Origin: Rubricoccus marinus
GTDB taxonomy: Bacteria > Bacteroidota > Rhodothermia > Rhodothermales > Rubricoccaceae
Length of the DNA stretch: 64,000 nt
Direction: 5' to 3'
Assembly (NCBI RefSeq): GCF_002257665.1
Contig: NZ_MQWB01000001.1
Location: 1,892,622-1,956,621, forward strand
The stretch's first letter is position 1; every line of letters begins with the position of its first letter. This document shows, piece by piece, positions 24,073-32,799 of the stretch. A model generated the notes under the pieces. The model had not been told where the DNA came from. It saw only the letters and a list, made by a program, of their open reading frames with translations, and made no database searches. Both the position numbers and the translations under genes were made by a program.

Positions 24073-24870
24073 TTACACCCAGTCCGCGAAGCGGCTCAGG
24101 TGCTGATGAGCGGTGAGGTCGATCTGGAGCGGCGTCACGGAGACGTAGCCGTCCCGGATGGCCTGGAGGTCGGTATCCGTCCCCTCGTCGAGGTCTACGA
24201 ACTCGCCGCCGAGCCAGTAGTACGGGCGGTCGGTCGGGTCGCGGCGCTCCTCGAAGGCCTCGTTCCAGCGCGCGCGCGCCTGGCGTGTAATGCGGGTCCC
24301 CGCGATGTCCTCTGGCGCCCCCCCGGGCACATTCACGTTGAGCAGGATGCCATCGGGCAAACCATCCGCGAGCACGCGCTCTCCGAGACGACGCGCGGCG
24401 TGGCCGGCAGCGGTAAAGTCTGTCGGCCGCCACTCCGCGTGTGAGACCGCGATGGATGGGATTCCGAGGATGCACGCCTCGGTAGCCGCGCTGACCGTAC
24501 CGGAATAGATCACGTTGACGGCCGTGTTCGGCCCGTGGTTGATCCCGGACATCACCAGGTCTGGGTGCCGGGGCAGCAGCCGCTGGCACGCGATCTTGAC
24601 GCAGTCCGCAGGCGTGCCCGTGACGGCGCGCGCCCAGACCGGGCCGCTGGCGCCCTCGAACGGCCACGTATGCACCCGCATGGGATCGCGGATGGTGATG
24701 GAGTGCCCCACGGCGCTCTGCTCCTCGAACGGCGCGACGACCACCAAGTCGCCCATGCCGTCAAACGCGGCGACGAGCGCATGGAGGCCTCTGGCATCGA
24801 TCCCGTCGTCGTTGGCGAAGAGGATGAGCGGGCGGTCGGCGCCGTCCGGCGTCGGGATGGAGTCTAGCAT
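24073..24870 (-). CDS. surE: 5'/3'-nucleotidase SurE
   Basis: A 265-residue metal-dependent nucleoside monophosphatase. The metal-binding start [18 protein letters not shown], the loop [44 protein letters not shown] and [21 protein letters not shown] all match the family. It sits downstream of panB with a 164-base gap that holds only two motif copies. Confidence 0.95.
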   Translation of the reverse strand: MLDSIPTPDGADRPLILFANDDGIDARGLHALVAAFDGMGDLVVVAPFEEQSAVGHSITIRDPMRVHTWPFEGASGPVWARAVTGTPADCVKIACQRLLPRHPDLVMSGINHGPNTAVNVIYSGTVSAATEACILGIPSIAVSHAEWRPTDFTAAGHAARRLGERVLADGLPDGILLNVNVPGGAPEDIAGTRITRQARARWNEAFEERRDPTDRPYYWLGGEFVDLDEGTDTDLQAIRDGYVSVTPLQIDLTAHQHLSRFADWV

Positions 24871-25034
24871 GCGGTCGGGAGAGGTCGTGCGCCAAGCTGA
24901 CGCCAGAGGCCTCTCGGGACCACGGAGCGCCGGGGAAGTTCTCCGGCCCCAACGCGAGACTCACCCGCCGTTCCGCGTTCTCGCCAGAAGCGGACCGCGC
25001 TGGCCTCTGGCGCGAGGAGGGGTTCTTCTTCGCC

Positions 25035-25868
25035 CTAGTAGCTCTCGCTTTCGTCCGGGAACGTCCCATCGCGGACGTCCTGGACGTACTGCTGAACCGC
25101 CCCGGTCACGGTTTCCGCCAGCGAGGCGTAGTGGCGGACAAACCGTGGGTTGAAGTCAACCGTGAGGCCGAGCATGTCGTGTGTGACTAGGACCTGCCCG
25201 CTCGTGCCTCCCCCGGCGCCGATGCCGATAGTAGGAATCGAGACCGATTCGGTCACCTCGGTGGCTAGGGCGGCGGGAATCTTCTCCAGCACGACGCTAA
25301 AGCACCCGACCTCTTCGAGCCGCTTGATGTCGGCGCGGAGTTGGTCGGCCTCCTCGTCCTCACGCGCGCGCACTTTGTAGGTCCCGAACTTGTAAATGCT
25401 CTGCGGGGTCAGTCCAAGGTGGCCCATGACGGGGATTCCAGACGTGACCAGCCGGTCGATGGTCTCCACCACGCGCTCGCCTCCTTCCAGCTTGATCGCG
25501 TGCGCGCCCGTCTCCTTCATCACGCGGATCGCCGAGCGCAGGGCCTCTCGCGACGAACCTTGATACGTCCCGAACGGGAGGTCCACCACCACCAGCGCGC
25601 GCTGCACGCCCCGCACCACGCACTGCGCGTGGTAGATCATGTGGTCCAGCGTGATCGGGAGTGTGGTCTCGTGGCCCGCCATCACGTTCGACGCCGAGTC
25701 CCCGACGAGGAGCACGTCGGCGCCAGAGGCGTCCAGGATGCGCGCCGAGGTGTAGTCGTACGCCGTGAGCATCGCAATGCGCGTCCCGGCCTCGCGCATC
25801 TCCAGAAGCGTTTGGGTGGTGACGGGGCGAGCGTCTTTGGCGGTGAGGGACGTCGTCTGGGTGCTCAT
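25035..25868 (-). CDS. panB: 3-methyl-2-oxobutanoate hydroxymethyltransferase PanB
   Basis: First step of pantothenate synthesis: it transfers a hydroxymethyl group to 2-oxoisovalerate. From the ATG at 25868 it has 277 residues. Signatures are [67 protein letters not shown] and [22 protein letters not shown]. An upstream in-frame start would add 18 residues with no counterpart in the family. One motif copy encodes Ala-Ser-Gly-Ala in the metal-site strand region. Confidence 0.96.
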   Translation of the reverse strand: MSTQTTSLTAKDARPVTTQTLLEMREAGTRIAMLTAYDYTSARILDASGADVLLVGDSASNVMAGHETTLPITLDHMIYHAQCVVRGVQRALVVVDLPFGTYQGSSREALRSAIRVMKETGAHAIKLEGGERVVETIDRLVTSGIPVMGHLGLTPQSIYKFGTYKVRAREDEEADQLRADIKRLEEVGCFSVVLEKIPAALATEVTESVSIPTIGIGAGGGTSGQVLVTHDMLGLTVDFNPRFVRHYASLAETVTGAVQQYVQDVRDGTFPDESESY

Positions 25869-25916
25869 GGCGGTCGAGAAGAGGGGCGGCAGGATACGCC
25901 GAGAGCCGCAGCGCCC

Positions 25917-25954
25917 AAACAAGACGCGCCCACCGACCTAAGCCGATGGGCGCG
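25917..25954 (-). terminator. Hairpin terminator after the second ompH gene
   Basis: On the minus strand CGCGCCCA pairs with TGGGCGCG (25947-25954 with 25925-25932) and is followed by TCTTGTTTG. It separates the envelope cluster from panB. Confidence 0.6.
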
Positions 25955-25992
25955 AGGGCTTCTGGCGGAGAGGCCGAGGCCTCTGGCGAGAG

Positions 25993-26586
25993 CTAGTTGC
26001 CGGGGGGCACCGGGGTGGACATCTCCACAGCAGCCTCGCCCTCCTCTGGGATCTCGATCCCGAGCTTCGCGAACAGCGGCATGGTCATGTCGACGACGCG
26101 GTCGCTGTCGAAGTTGGCGTAGAGGAGGACCGGCGCGTTGTTCGCGACCGGGGTCATCACGAGGTCGATGCCCATCTCCTCAGCGAGCTCCTGGATCGCG
26201 GTGTTGAGGCGGATCAGCGCGGGCTGCAGGAGGCGGACCTCCTGATCGCTGAGGTAGCGCAGGCCCTGCTCCTCTCCGTTCTGCAGCTCACCGACGAGCC
26301 GCTGGAGGTTCGCCTGCTTCTCCTCACGGGCACCCGCGGAAACGACGGGGCTATCGGCCATGGCGCGGAGCTCGTTGTTGATCGCAACGGCGGAGTCCTG
26401 CTTGGCCTGCAGCGTGGCGCCGATCTGGGCTTCGAGCTGGGCGATCTGGCCGCGCACCTGCTCGTACTCCGGCATGCGGACCACGATCAAGTCGGGGTCG
26501 AGCACGCCGACTTTCAGGTTCTGCGCCTGGGCGACGCCAGAGGCCGCGAGAAGCGCCAGGAGAAACAGGGGGAGTCGGAACGTCAT
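25993..26586 (-). CDS. OmpH/Skp family periplasmic chaperone (second copy)
   Basis: A 197-residue protein with signal peptide MTFRLPLFLLALLAASGVAQAQ. The mature part starts LKVGVLDPDLIVVRMPEYEQV, the Skp/OmpH opening strand, followed by a long charged helical region (residues about 40-150) that would form the tentacles of the chaperone. Skp holds unfolded outer-membrane proteins. It follows another ompH and bamA on the same strand, as is usual in Bacteroidota. Its C-terminal extension (EIPEEGEAAVEMSTPVPP) is acidic. Confidence 0.85.
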   Translation of the reverse strand: MTFRLPLFLLALLAASGVAQAQNLKVGVLDPDLIVVRMPEYEQVRGQIAQLEAQIGATLQAKQDSAVAINNELRAMADSPVVSAGAREEKQANLQRLVGELQNGEEQGLRYLSDQEVRLLQPALIRLNTAIQELAEEMGIDLVMTPVANNAPVLLYANFDSDRVVDMTMPLFAKLGIEIPEEGEAAVEMSTPVPPGN

Positions 26587-26628
26587 CGGTATGGATTGGA
26601 ATCAGTGGGGAGGCAGAACAGGCAGCGG

Positions 26629-27177
26629 CTAGAGCCCGCTGCGGTTCGTTCCGCCGGTGGCGGTAGAGGTCACGCCGAGTTCGTCGAGGACGCGCTCGGT
26701 GAGGTCGTGTTGTGGCTTGGCGAAGAGGAAGACCACCTCGCCTGAACGGTCGAGGACGTAGTCGTAGCCTGTCTCGCTTGCGACCGTGGCCACAGCGTCA
26801 AGCACGCGCTCTTGGATCGGCCGGAGGCGCTGCTGCTGGTCACGGACGAGTTCGCCCTGTGGGCCGAAGTAGCGACGGCGGAGCGCAACGCTTTCCTGGC
26901 GCTTGGCCTGGATCTCGCCTTGCTTGGCGCGGCGCTCCTGATCGGTGTAGAGCAGCTCGCGGCCGGCGAACTCGCTCGCGAGGGCTTCCGCCTCTCGGTC
27001 CAGCGCGTCGACCTCGCCCTGGTATTGAGTCGTCAGCCGCTCGATCTCCTGCTGGAGGCTTTGGAACTCGGGCAAGCGCGAGAGGATGAGCTCGGAGTCC
27101 ACGTGCGCGATCTGCTGCTGCGCCGCCAGAGGCGTCGCGAGTAGGAGCAGTGCGAGAACCGGGAGAAAGCGTGTCAT
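26629..27177 (-). CDS. OmpH/Skp family periplasmic chaperone (first copy)
   Basis: From the ATG at 27177 the protein has 182 residues with a signal peptide (FLPVLALLLLATPLAAQ). The mature start QQIAHVDSELILSRLPEF is the OmpH core strand, and a long coiled-coil region rich in Glu, Gln and Arg follows (LQQEIERLTTQYQGEVDALD). The end YDYVLDRSGEVVFLFAK closes the small beta-barrel body. It starts 14 bases after the bamA stop codon and so is translationally linked to it. Confidence 0.88.
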   Translation of the reverse strand: MTRFLPVLALLLLATPLAAQQQIAHVDSELILSRLPEFQSLQQEIERLTTQYQGEVDALDREAEALASEFAGRELLYTDQERRAKQGEIQAKRQESVALRRRYFGPQGELVRDQQQRLRPIQERVLDAVATVASETGYDYVLDRSGEVVFLFAKPQHDLTERVLDELGVTSTATGGTNRSGL

Positions 27178-27191
27178 CAGAGTGGGGGTCG

Positions 27192-29627
27192 CTAGAGGCC
27201 GGCGCCGAGGGTGACCTGTCCGCGCCACTTCGGCAAGCCGTCGTCGCGCGTGCTGACGGGATCGAACGGGTCGATGCCGTAGCCGTAGTTGAGGTCTACA
27301 AGGCCGAGGATGGGCAGGATGACGCGGGCGCCGAAACCGGCCGAGCGGTACAGCCGCGCCGGGTCGTAGTCGCTGAAGCCGTCGTAGGAGTTCGCGGCGT
27401 CGGCGAAGACGTATGGGGCAACGGAGAGCTGTGGGGTTTGCAGCGCGACGTACTGGAGCTCGGTTTGGAAGACGTTCAGGATCCGTCCGCCCACCGGCTC
27501 TCCCTCGCTCCGGGGCCCGATGGCCGTGGTTGGGTAGCCACGGAGGTACACGAGGTCCTTGCCGAAGCCGACGAAGTTGCGGTTGGTCTCCAGCGGCGAA
27601 CCACCGACGAGGTACCGCTGGAACTCCACGTCCTCACCCGTGAGTGAGCCGATGTAGCCAAACTTGGTCTTGAGCGAGAGCGACAGCTTGTTCGCCAGAG
27701 GCGCATACCAGTTGCTCTCCAGGTCGGTCTTGTGGTACTGGATAAAGCCAGGAACCGGCGGCGCGATGGTGACGGAGAGCTCGTTCCGCGAACCCGCTTG
27801 TGGGAAGAGCGGGTTGTCGAGGTTGTTGCGGCTCAGCGTCTGACGCACGGTGAGCTCCTGGCTTACGCCCTCGGGAAGGCCGTAGAGGTTGGAGCGGCCG
27901 TCGATGTCGTAGATCCGGTAGCCCAGGGTGGTGCCCGTCTGGAAGTAGTCATCGGGCCACTTCAAGCGTGTCCGCGCGAAGACCTGCGCCGTGCCCAGGA
28001 GGATCTTGTAGTCCTCTTGCGTGGGGCTGTTGGAGAAGTTCTGGAAGCCCAGCGAGAAGCCAACGGGCGTCGGGCGGCCACGGAACCACGGCTCGGTAAA
28101 CGCGAGCGTGTAGTTCTGGTAGCGCGTGCCGCTCGTGACCACCTGCAGCGAGAGCTGCTGGCCGTCGCCGGCCGGAATCGGCTTCCAAGCGCTTCCGTCC
28201 AGGATGCCCTGGGCGGAGAAGTTGTTGAACGTCACCTTGGCGGTGAGGAGAAGACCAAGCGAGCCGCCGTAGCCGCCGGACAGCTCCAACTGGTCCGACG
28301 AGGTCTCGGCCAGCGAGTAAGTCAGGTCGACCGTTTTGTCCTCGTCGTTGGGACGGATGGCCGGGCCGCCACCGATGCTGCTCTGGTCGAAATAGTTGAG
28401 CTGGACCAGGTCGCGCACGCTGCGCTCGATGGCCTGACGGCTGTACGTCTGCCCAGGGACCGTGCGGATCTCGCGGCGGATGACGTGCTCCTTTGTGCGC
28501 GTGTTGCCCGCGATCTCGACGGTTCCGAACTCGTACACGTCGCCCTCGGTGATCTCGACGTAAATGTCGAGCGAGTCACCGGGGACCTCTACAACCTGCG
28601 GGGCCACGTTGAAGCGGAGGTAGCCGCGGTCGGTGTAGAGGCTGGCGACGTCGGAGTGGTCCGGGCTGTAGTACAGGTTCCGGTCGATGAGCGAGCGGTT
28701 GTACACGTCGCCGGGCTCGATACCGAGCGCGAATTCGAGTTGCTCATCGGTGTAGAGCGTGTTGCCCTCAAAGACCACCTCGCGGACGTGGTACTTCGGG
28801 CCCTCGTCGATCTCGAGTTCGACGACGAGCTCGGGGTCCTCGCCAGAGGCCTCTGGCGTGCGGAGGTAGACCGAGTCGCGGACGACGCGGGCGCCGTAGT
28901 AGCCGCGGTCGTTGTAGTAGCGGATCAGCGCGTCTTTGTCCTCCTCGAAGCCGGACTGCGTAAACGTCTCGCGCTTCCAGAAGCGCCACCAGCGGTCCTC
29001 GGGCGTGTTCTTGAGCCTCTTGCGGAGCGTGCGCTCACTGAAGTTCTCGTTGCCGACGAAGACCACGTCCTCGACTTCGACGCGATCGCCCTTGTTGGCG
29101 GCGAGAGTGAGCGTGAGGCGGTCGCCGTCGAGCTTTTGCGATGCGGAAACGGACGAGAGGCGGAAGCCTTTCTCGCGGAGGTAGCTCTGCACGATGAGGC
29201 GGCTCTGCTCCACATCGGCGGGGCGCACGCGGCGGCCGCGGATCAGCGGGAGCCGGTCGCGCAGCTCGTCCTGCTCGCCTTTGCTCAGGCCCTCGTACTC
29301 GACGACGCCGAGCCGGGGCTCCTGCGTCACGCGGATCGTGAGGAACACGCCGTCTCCTACAACCCGGTCAACCGTGATCTCGGCGTCCGAGACCTGCGCC
29401 CGCTCGTAGAGGCCGCGGACGGCCTCGCCGAACGCTTCGTCGTAGGGAAGCTGGACGCGTTCGCCCGGGCGGAGATCAGCGATGCTGATGATGAACGTTT
29501 GTTCGCTGTCTTCCGTAACGCCATCCACTTCGACCCCGAGGATCTCGTAGGTCTGGGCGGTCTGGGCAGAGGCAGGAACGGCAGCGAAGGCCACGAGGGC
29601 CGCGAGCACGAATCGGAGTCGGAGCAT
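27192..29627 (-). CDS. bamA: Outer membrane protein assembly factor BamA
   Basis: An 811-residue Omp85 protein that inserts beta-barrel proteins into the outer membrane. The start at 29627 gives signal peptide MLRLRFVLAALVAFAAVPASA. Five POTRA domains follow (to about residue 430), with characteristic pieces such as VEDVVFVGNENFSERTLRK, REVVFEGNTLYTDEQLE and GTVEIAGNTRTKEHVIRREI. The barrel shows typical Omp85 strands, GTRYQNYTLAFTEPWFRGRP (the conserved EPWF/RG element) and FVGFGKDLVYLRGY. A type B palindrome is read through in frame as Pro-Glu-Ala-Ser-Gly between POTRA domains. Confidence 0.95.
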   Translation of the reverse strand: MLRLRFVLAALVAFAAVPASAQTAQTYEILGVEVDGVTEDSEQTFIISIADLRPGERVQLPYDEAFGEAVRGLYERAQVSDAEITVDRVVGDGVFLTIRVTQEPRLGVVEYEGLSKGEQDELRDRLPLIRGRRVRPADVEQSRLIVQSYLREKGFRLSSVSASQKLDGDRLTLTLAANKGDRVEVEDVVFVGNENFSERTLRKRLKNTPEDRWWRFWKRETFTQSGFEEDKDALIRYYNDRGYYGARVVRDSVYLRTPEASGEDPELVVELEIDEGPKYHVREVVFEGNTLYTDEQLEFALGIEPGDVYNRSLIDRNLYYSPDHSDVASLYTDRGYLRFNVAPQVVEVPGDSLDIYVEITEGDVYEFGTVEIAGNTRTKEHVIRREIRTVPGQTYSRQAIERSVRDLVQLNYFDQSSIGGGPAIRPNDEDKTVDLTYSLAETSSDQLELSGGYGGSLGLLLTAKVTFNNFSAQGILDGSAWKPIPAGDGQQLSLQVVTSGTRYQNYTLAFTEPWFRGRPTPVGFSLGFQNFSNSPTQEDYKILLGTAQVFARTRLKWPDDYFQTGTTLGYRIYDIDGRSNLYGLPEGVSQELTVRQTLSRNNLDNPLFPQAGSRNELSVTIAPPVPGFIQYHKTDLESNWYAPLANKLSLSLKTKFGYIGSLTGEDVEFQRYLVGGSPLETNRNFVGFGKDLVYLRGYPTTAIGPRSEGEPVGGRILNVFQTELQYVALQTPQLSVAPYVFADAANSYDGFSDYDPARLYRSAGFGARVILPILGLVDLNYGYGIDPFDPVSTRDDGLPKWRGQVTLGAGL
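28841..28858. repeat. Motif palindrome, type B, inside bamA
   Basis: Encodes Thr-Pro-Glu-Ala-Ser-Gly-Glu in the POTRA region, where a short loop extension would be tolerated. Confidence 0.95.
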
Positions 29628-29849
29628 CGAGGAGAGCGGTCTCGACAAGGGGGTGCCGAAAAAGGGAGCGCGAAGGTAACGGGGCGGTCTGCGGGCGCTC
29701 GGGGCAGAACGGGCGAAATCCCGGCCTCTGGCGCCCCGCCAGAGGCGCGGTCGTCTGCCAACGGCGCGTGCGGACGGCCTATTGCCGGGGGCGCCGAGTG
29801 TGCCCTGCCGCGGTCGCGTTTGAGCGGGACCTCTGTGGGGCTCGCGGTC

Positions 29850-29865
29850 CCTCTGGCGCCAGAGG
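29850..29865. repeat. Motif palindrome, type A (16 bases), after uppS
   Basis: Lies 20 bases beyond the uppS stop, in the gap of about 250 bases to bamA. Two further single copies of opposite orientation are at about 29724 and 29737. I see nothing else in this gap. Confidence 0.95.
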
Positions 29866-29884
29866 CGCGTGGTCCAGAAGGCCC

Positions 29885-30664
29885 CTAGGCTTCTTCAACG
29901 CGGCCAAAGCGGCGATCGCGGTTCTGGAAGTCCCGAATCGCCTCGTACAGTTGCTCGCGGCGAAAATCTGGCCAGAGCGTTTGCGTGACGACAATCTCGG
30001 AGTACGCGATCTGCCACAGCAGGAAGTTGCTCACGCGCATCTCGCCGCCGGTGCGGATCAGGAGGTCGGGGTCCGGCACGCCAGAGGTGGGGAGCGCGCG
30101 CGCCACGTCCTCTTCCGTAATGGCCTCTGGCGAGAGCTCGCCCGAGGCGGCCTGGCGGGCGAGGGCGCGGGCGGCCTCGGTGATCTCCCATCGACCGGAG
30201 TAGGACAGCGCGAGGCCGAGCGACATCCGCGTGTTGCCGGCGGTCATGTCCACGGCCTCCTGCATCTCGCGCTGGGCGCGAGCGGGCAAACGCGAGAGGT
30301 CGCCGAGCGTGCGGAGGCGGATGCCGTTCTCGTGGAGCTTTTTGGCCTCGCGCCGAATCGTGTGGATCAGGAGTTCCATCAGCGCCATCACCTCGGCCTT
30401 CGGGCGGTTCCAGTTCTCGGTCGAGAAGGTGTAGAGCGTGAGGTGCTGGATTCCGACCTGCGCGCTGGCCTCTACGATCTCGCGGACGGACTCCACGCCG
30501 ACCTTGTGGCCGCTGGCGCGCCGCTTGCCGCGCGCTTTCGCCCAGCGTCCGTTGCCGTCCATGATGATGGCGACGTGCTCGGGGATGGCGCCTCGGGCAG
30601 CGAGGGCCTCTTGCGCGGCGATGTCGGCGGCGGTCTGAGGAGCGTCGGAGAGTTGGACGGGCAT
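29885..30664 (-). CDS. uppS: Isoprenyl transferase (undecaprenyl diphosphate synthase)
   Basis: A 259-residue cis-prenyltransferase that makes the C55 carrier lipid for peptidoglycan. Signatures are HVAIIMDGNGRWAKARGKRR with the catalytic aspartate, GHKVGVESVREIVE, LTLYTFSTENWNRPK, and the C-terminal PDPDLLIRTGGEMRVSNFLL plus WPDF. I chose the ATG at 30664 (MPVQLSDAPQ); upstream starts give no extra conserved sequence. The gene is part of the minus-strand envelope cluster. Confidence 0.96.
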   Translation of the reverse strand: MPVQLSDAPQTAADIAAQEALAARGAIPEHVAIIMDGNGRWAKARGKRRASGHKVGVESVREIVEASAQVGIQHLTLYTFSTENWNRPKAEVMALMELLIHTIRREAKKLHENGIRLRTLGDLSRLPARAQREMQEAVDMTAGNTRMSLGLALSYSGRWEITEAARALARQAASGELSPEAITEEDVARALPTSGVPDPDLLIRTGGEMRVSNFLLWQIAYSEIVVTQTLWPDFRREQLYEAIRDFQNRDRRFGRVEEA

Positions 30665-30734
30665 GGCCGAAGCTATCGCGGCGGGCTTGGAGAGCGGGTG
30701 AAAGGCGCAGGCTGTGCCGGAAGCCACACCCTCA

Positions 30735-30752
30735 GCCTCTGGCGCCAGAGGC
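30735..30752. repeat. Motif palindrome, type A, fused to a TAG stop
   Basis: The last base of the palindrome is the first base-pair of the TAG stop of the zinc-ribbon gene (30752-30754). Confidence 0.95.
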
Positions 30753-31039
30753 TACTTGGGCTCCGTCGCGTAGGCGCGGAGGGCGCCGCACGCGGCGCAG
30801 CGGAACGTCTCGACGAAATACTGCCGGCGGCCCTTGCTCTTGTACCCGGTCCACATGCTCTTCTCGAAGACGCCCTCCACCCACAGATGGCGCGCGGTCC
30901 CGCCATGCGTCATGTCGGGCGAGAAGCCGCGCTCCATCGGACCGCCGCACTCGAAGCACGTACGCTCCGCTTCTGGGAGCGCGTGCCCGGCCTCTGGCGC
31001 CAGAGGCCTGCGGCCGGAGCGGGACGAGGTCTTAGCCAA
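30752..31039 (-). CDS. Small zinc-ribbon protein
   Basis: A 95-residue protein with two CxxC-type knuckles, CFECGGPMERGF near residue 28 and FRCAACGALRAYA near residue 79, separated by beta-like sequence (ARHLWVEGVF, GRRQYFVETF). The layout is that of a small treble-clef or zinc-ribbon protein of unknown role. The start is a TTG that overlaps the rseP stop by 8 bases, so the two genes are coupled; a later start is possible. A motif palindrome near the start encodes Arg-Pro-Leu-Ala-Pro-Glu-Ala. Confidence 0.72.
   Translation of the reverse strand: MAKTSSRSGRRPLAPEAGHALPEAERTCFECGGPMERGFSPDMTHGGTARHLWVEGVFEKSMWTGYKSKGRRQYFVETFRCAACGALRAYATEPK
30990..31007. repeat. Motif palindrome, type A, inside the zinc-ribbon gene
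   Basis: Encodes Pro-Leu-Ala-Pro-Glu-Ala near the N-terminus, before the first cysteine pair. Confidence 0.95.
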
Positions 31040-32504
31040 AGATGCGGAGCGTGTCGTTGAAGATGACGAACACCATCAGCGCGAGGATCGCCACCATGCC
31101 CACCTTCTGCACGGCGATGCGGAAGCGCAGCGACGGCTCGCGGCGCACGATGCCCTCGTAGACGAGGAACACGAGGTGGCCACCGTCCAGAACCGGGATC
31201 GGTAGGATGTTGAAGACCGCCAGCGCGATGGAGAGCGTCGCGACGAGGCCCCAGAACTGAGTGCCTCCCATGTCTGCCGCCTCTTTGGCCTGCTTGGCGA
31301 TCATGATCGGCCCGCCCACATTCTGACGGAAGCTCTCGCGGCCGGTCACAATCTTGCCGACGAAGCCGAAGTAGGTCCCGATCATCGACGCCGTCTGGTC
31401 CACGCCGAGGCTCATTGACTCGCCGAAGCCGAGATCGGCCACGCGGGCACCGTACATCGTCGGGTCCGACCCTACACCGACCAGGTAGCCGTCACCCGAC
31501 TCACGCGGCGTCACGTCGACCTCTACCGTACCGGTTTCGCGCTCGACGCGCAGCGCCAGAGGCTCGCCTCCACTGCTGTTGACGGCCTCAGTGAAGTCCT
31601 GCCAAGACGTGACGCGCTCGCTGTCGGCTGCGACGATCCGGTCTCCTGGCTGGAGGCCCGCTTCCTCTGCTGCCGATCCCGGTGAGATGGATGTCACCAG
31701 AGCCGGTAGCATCACGTCGATGCCGATGATGTTTCTCAGGTCTGGAGGGTTGCCAGCGGCCTCGGCTTCGCGCTGTGCGATGCTGAACCGCGTCAGGCCG
31801 CGCTCCAATCCATTTACGACGACCGTGTCCTGGCCGCGGATCACAGACAGGCGCAGGTTCTCGTCGGCCAGCACCATGGGCGTGAGGTCCTCGATCCGCT
31901 GCAACGGCGTACCGTTGATGGCATACGCGCGGTCGCCGGTTTCCAGGCCCATCTCGCTGGCGAACGAGCCGGGAACGATCTCGAACGGGAGGTTCTCCGG
32001 GGGGGTCGTCCGTTCCCCGTAGGCGAGGTTGAGGCCGGTGTAGACCATCCACGCGAAGATGACATTGAAGATCACGCCGCCCGTGATCACCAGGATGCGC
32101 TGCCAAACCGGCTTGGCCCGGTACTCGTCGGACTCCGGCTCGCTGGCCTCCACGAGGATCGGCTTGCCGTCGGCGTCCAGCACCTCTTCGTAGAGCGGAC
32201 GCCCCTTTTTATCCAGCTTGGGCTGTCCGTCGGCGTCCAAGACCGGCCGCATCTCGTAAGGCATCTCCATACTCTCGTCGATCATGCCCGCGATCTTGAC
32301 GTAGCCGCCGAGCGGGATCACGCCCAGGCGGTACTCCGTCTGCCCCACCTGCTTCGCGATGATGTTCGGCGGGAAGCCGAGAGAAAAGGCGTCCACGCGC
32401 ATGCCGAACAGGCGCGCGAAGAGGAAGTGGCCCAGTTCGTGAACGAACACGAGGATGCCGAGGGCCACGGCCACCCAGAAGAAATACGAGAGCGCTGTCA
32501 GCAC
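31032..32504 (-). CDS. rseP: RIP site-2 metalloprotease RseP
   Basis: A 490-residue inner-membrane protease that cleaves transmembrane substrates such as anti-sigma factors. The GTG at 32504 gives MLTALSYFFWVAVALGILVFVHELGHFL with the zinc motif HELGH in the first membrane segment. Two PDZ domains follow (for example GSFASEMGLETGDRAYAING and GSAAEEAGLQPGDRIVAADS). The third ligand is in FNILPIPVLDGGHLVF. Between the first membrane segment and the first PDZ there is an insert of about 45 residues with a repeated VLDADG-type sequence, not usual in the family. The open frame upstream is not conserved. Confidence 0.93.
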   Translation of the reverse strand: MLTALSYFFWVAVALGILVFVHELGHFLFARLFGMRVDAFSLGFPPNIIAKQVGQTEYRLGVIPLGGYVKIAGMIDESMEMPYEMRPVLDADGQPKLDKKGRPLYEEVLDADGKPILVEASEPESDEYRAKPVWQRILVITGGVIFNVIFAWMVYTGLNLAYGERTTPPENLPFEIVPGSFASEMGLETGDRAYAINGTPLQRIEDLTPMVLADENLRLSVIRGQDTVVVNGLERGLTRFSIAQREAEAAGNPPDLRNIIGIDVMLPALVTSISPGSAAEEAGLQPGDRIVAADSERVTSWQDFTEAVNSSGGEPLALRVERETGTVEVDVTPRESGDGYLVGVGSDPTMYGARVADLGFGESMSLGVDQTASMIGTYFGFVGKIVTGRESFRQNVGGPIMIAKQAKEAADMGGTQFWGLVATLSIALAVFNILPIPVLDGGHLVFLVYEGIVRREPSLRFRIAVQKVGMVAILALMVFVIFNDTLRIFG

Positions 32505-32599
32505 GATGCAGGGAGTCGGAGGACCGAAAGAAACGAACCCGATGGAGCCGGGGCCGCGTGCATGAACGGAGGTGTCGGTGAAATGTGACGTGGGCGCTG

Positions 32600-32617
32600 C
32601 GCCAGAGGCCTCTGGCG
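32600..32617. repeat. Motif palindrome, type B, between rseP and dxs
   Basis: Lies in the 295-base gap between these divergent genes. The gap must hold both promoters; I could not identify a convincing box. Confidence 0.95.
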
Positions 32618-32799
32618 TGCTGGCCTCCCCCCGCGCTGCAGACTGAACGCCTGGCACCCCGGGCCTGAGACACGCACAGTTCTGGCTTTCAGCCGCGACT
32701 GAAACCACGCCCTAGGGGACCTCGTCCCAGCCCTGCGCCCAATTCGGCGGCTCTCCTCGCGCCAGCGGCTAGATTCGTCCCCCTCCCTCCTGCTCGTCC

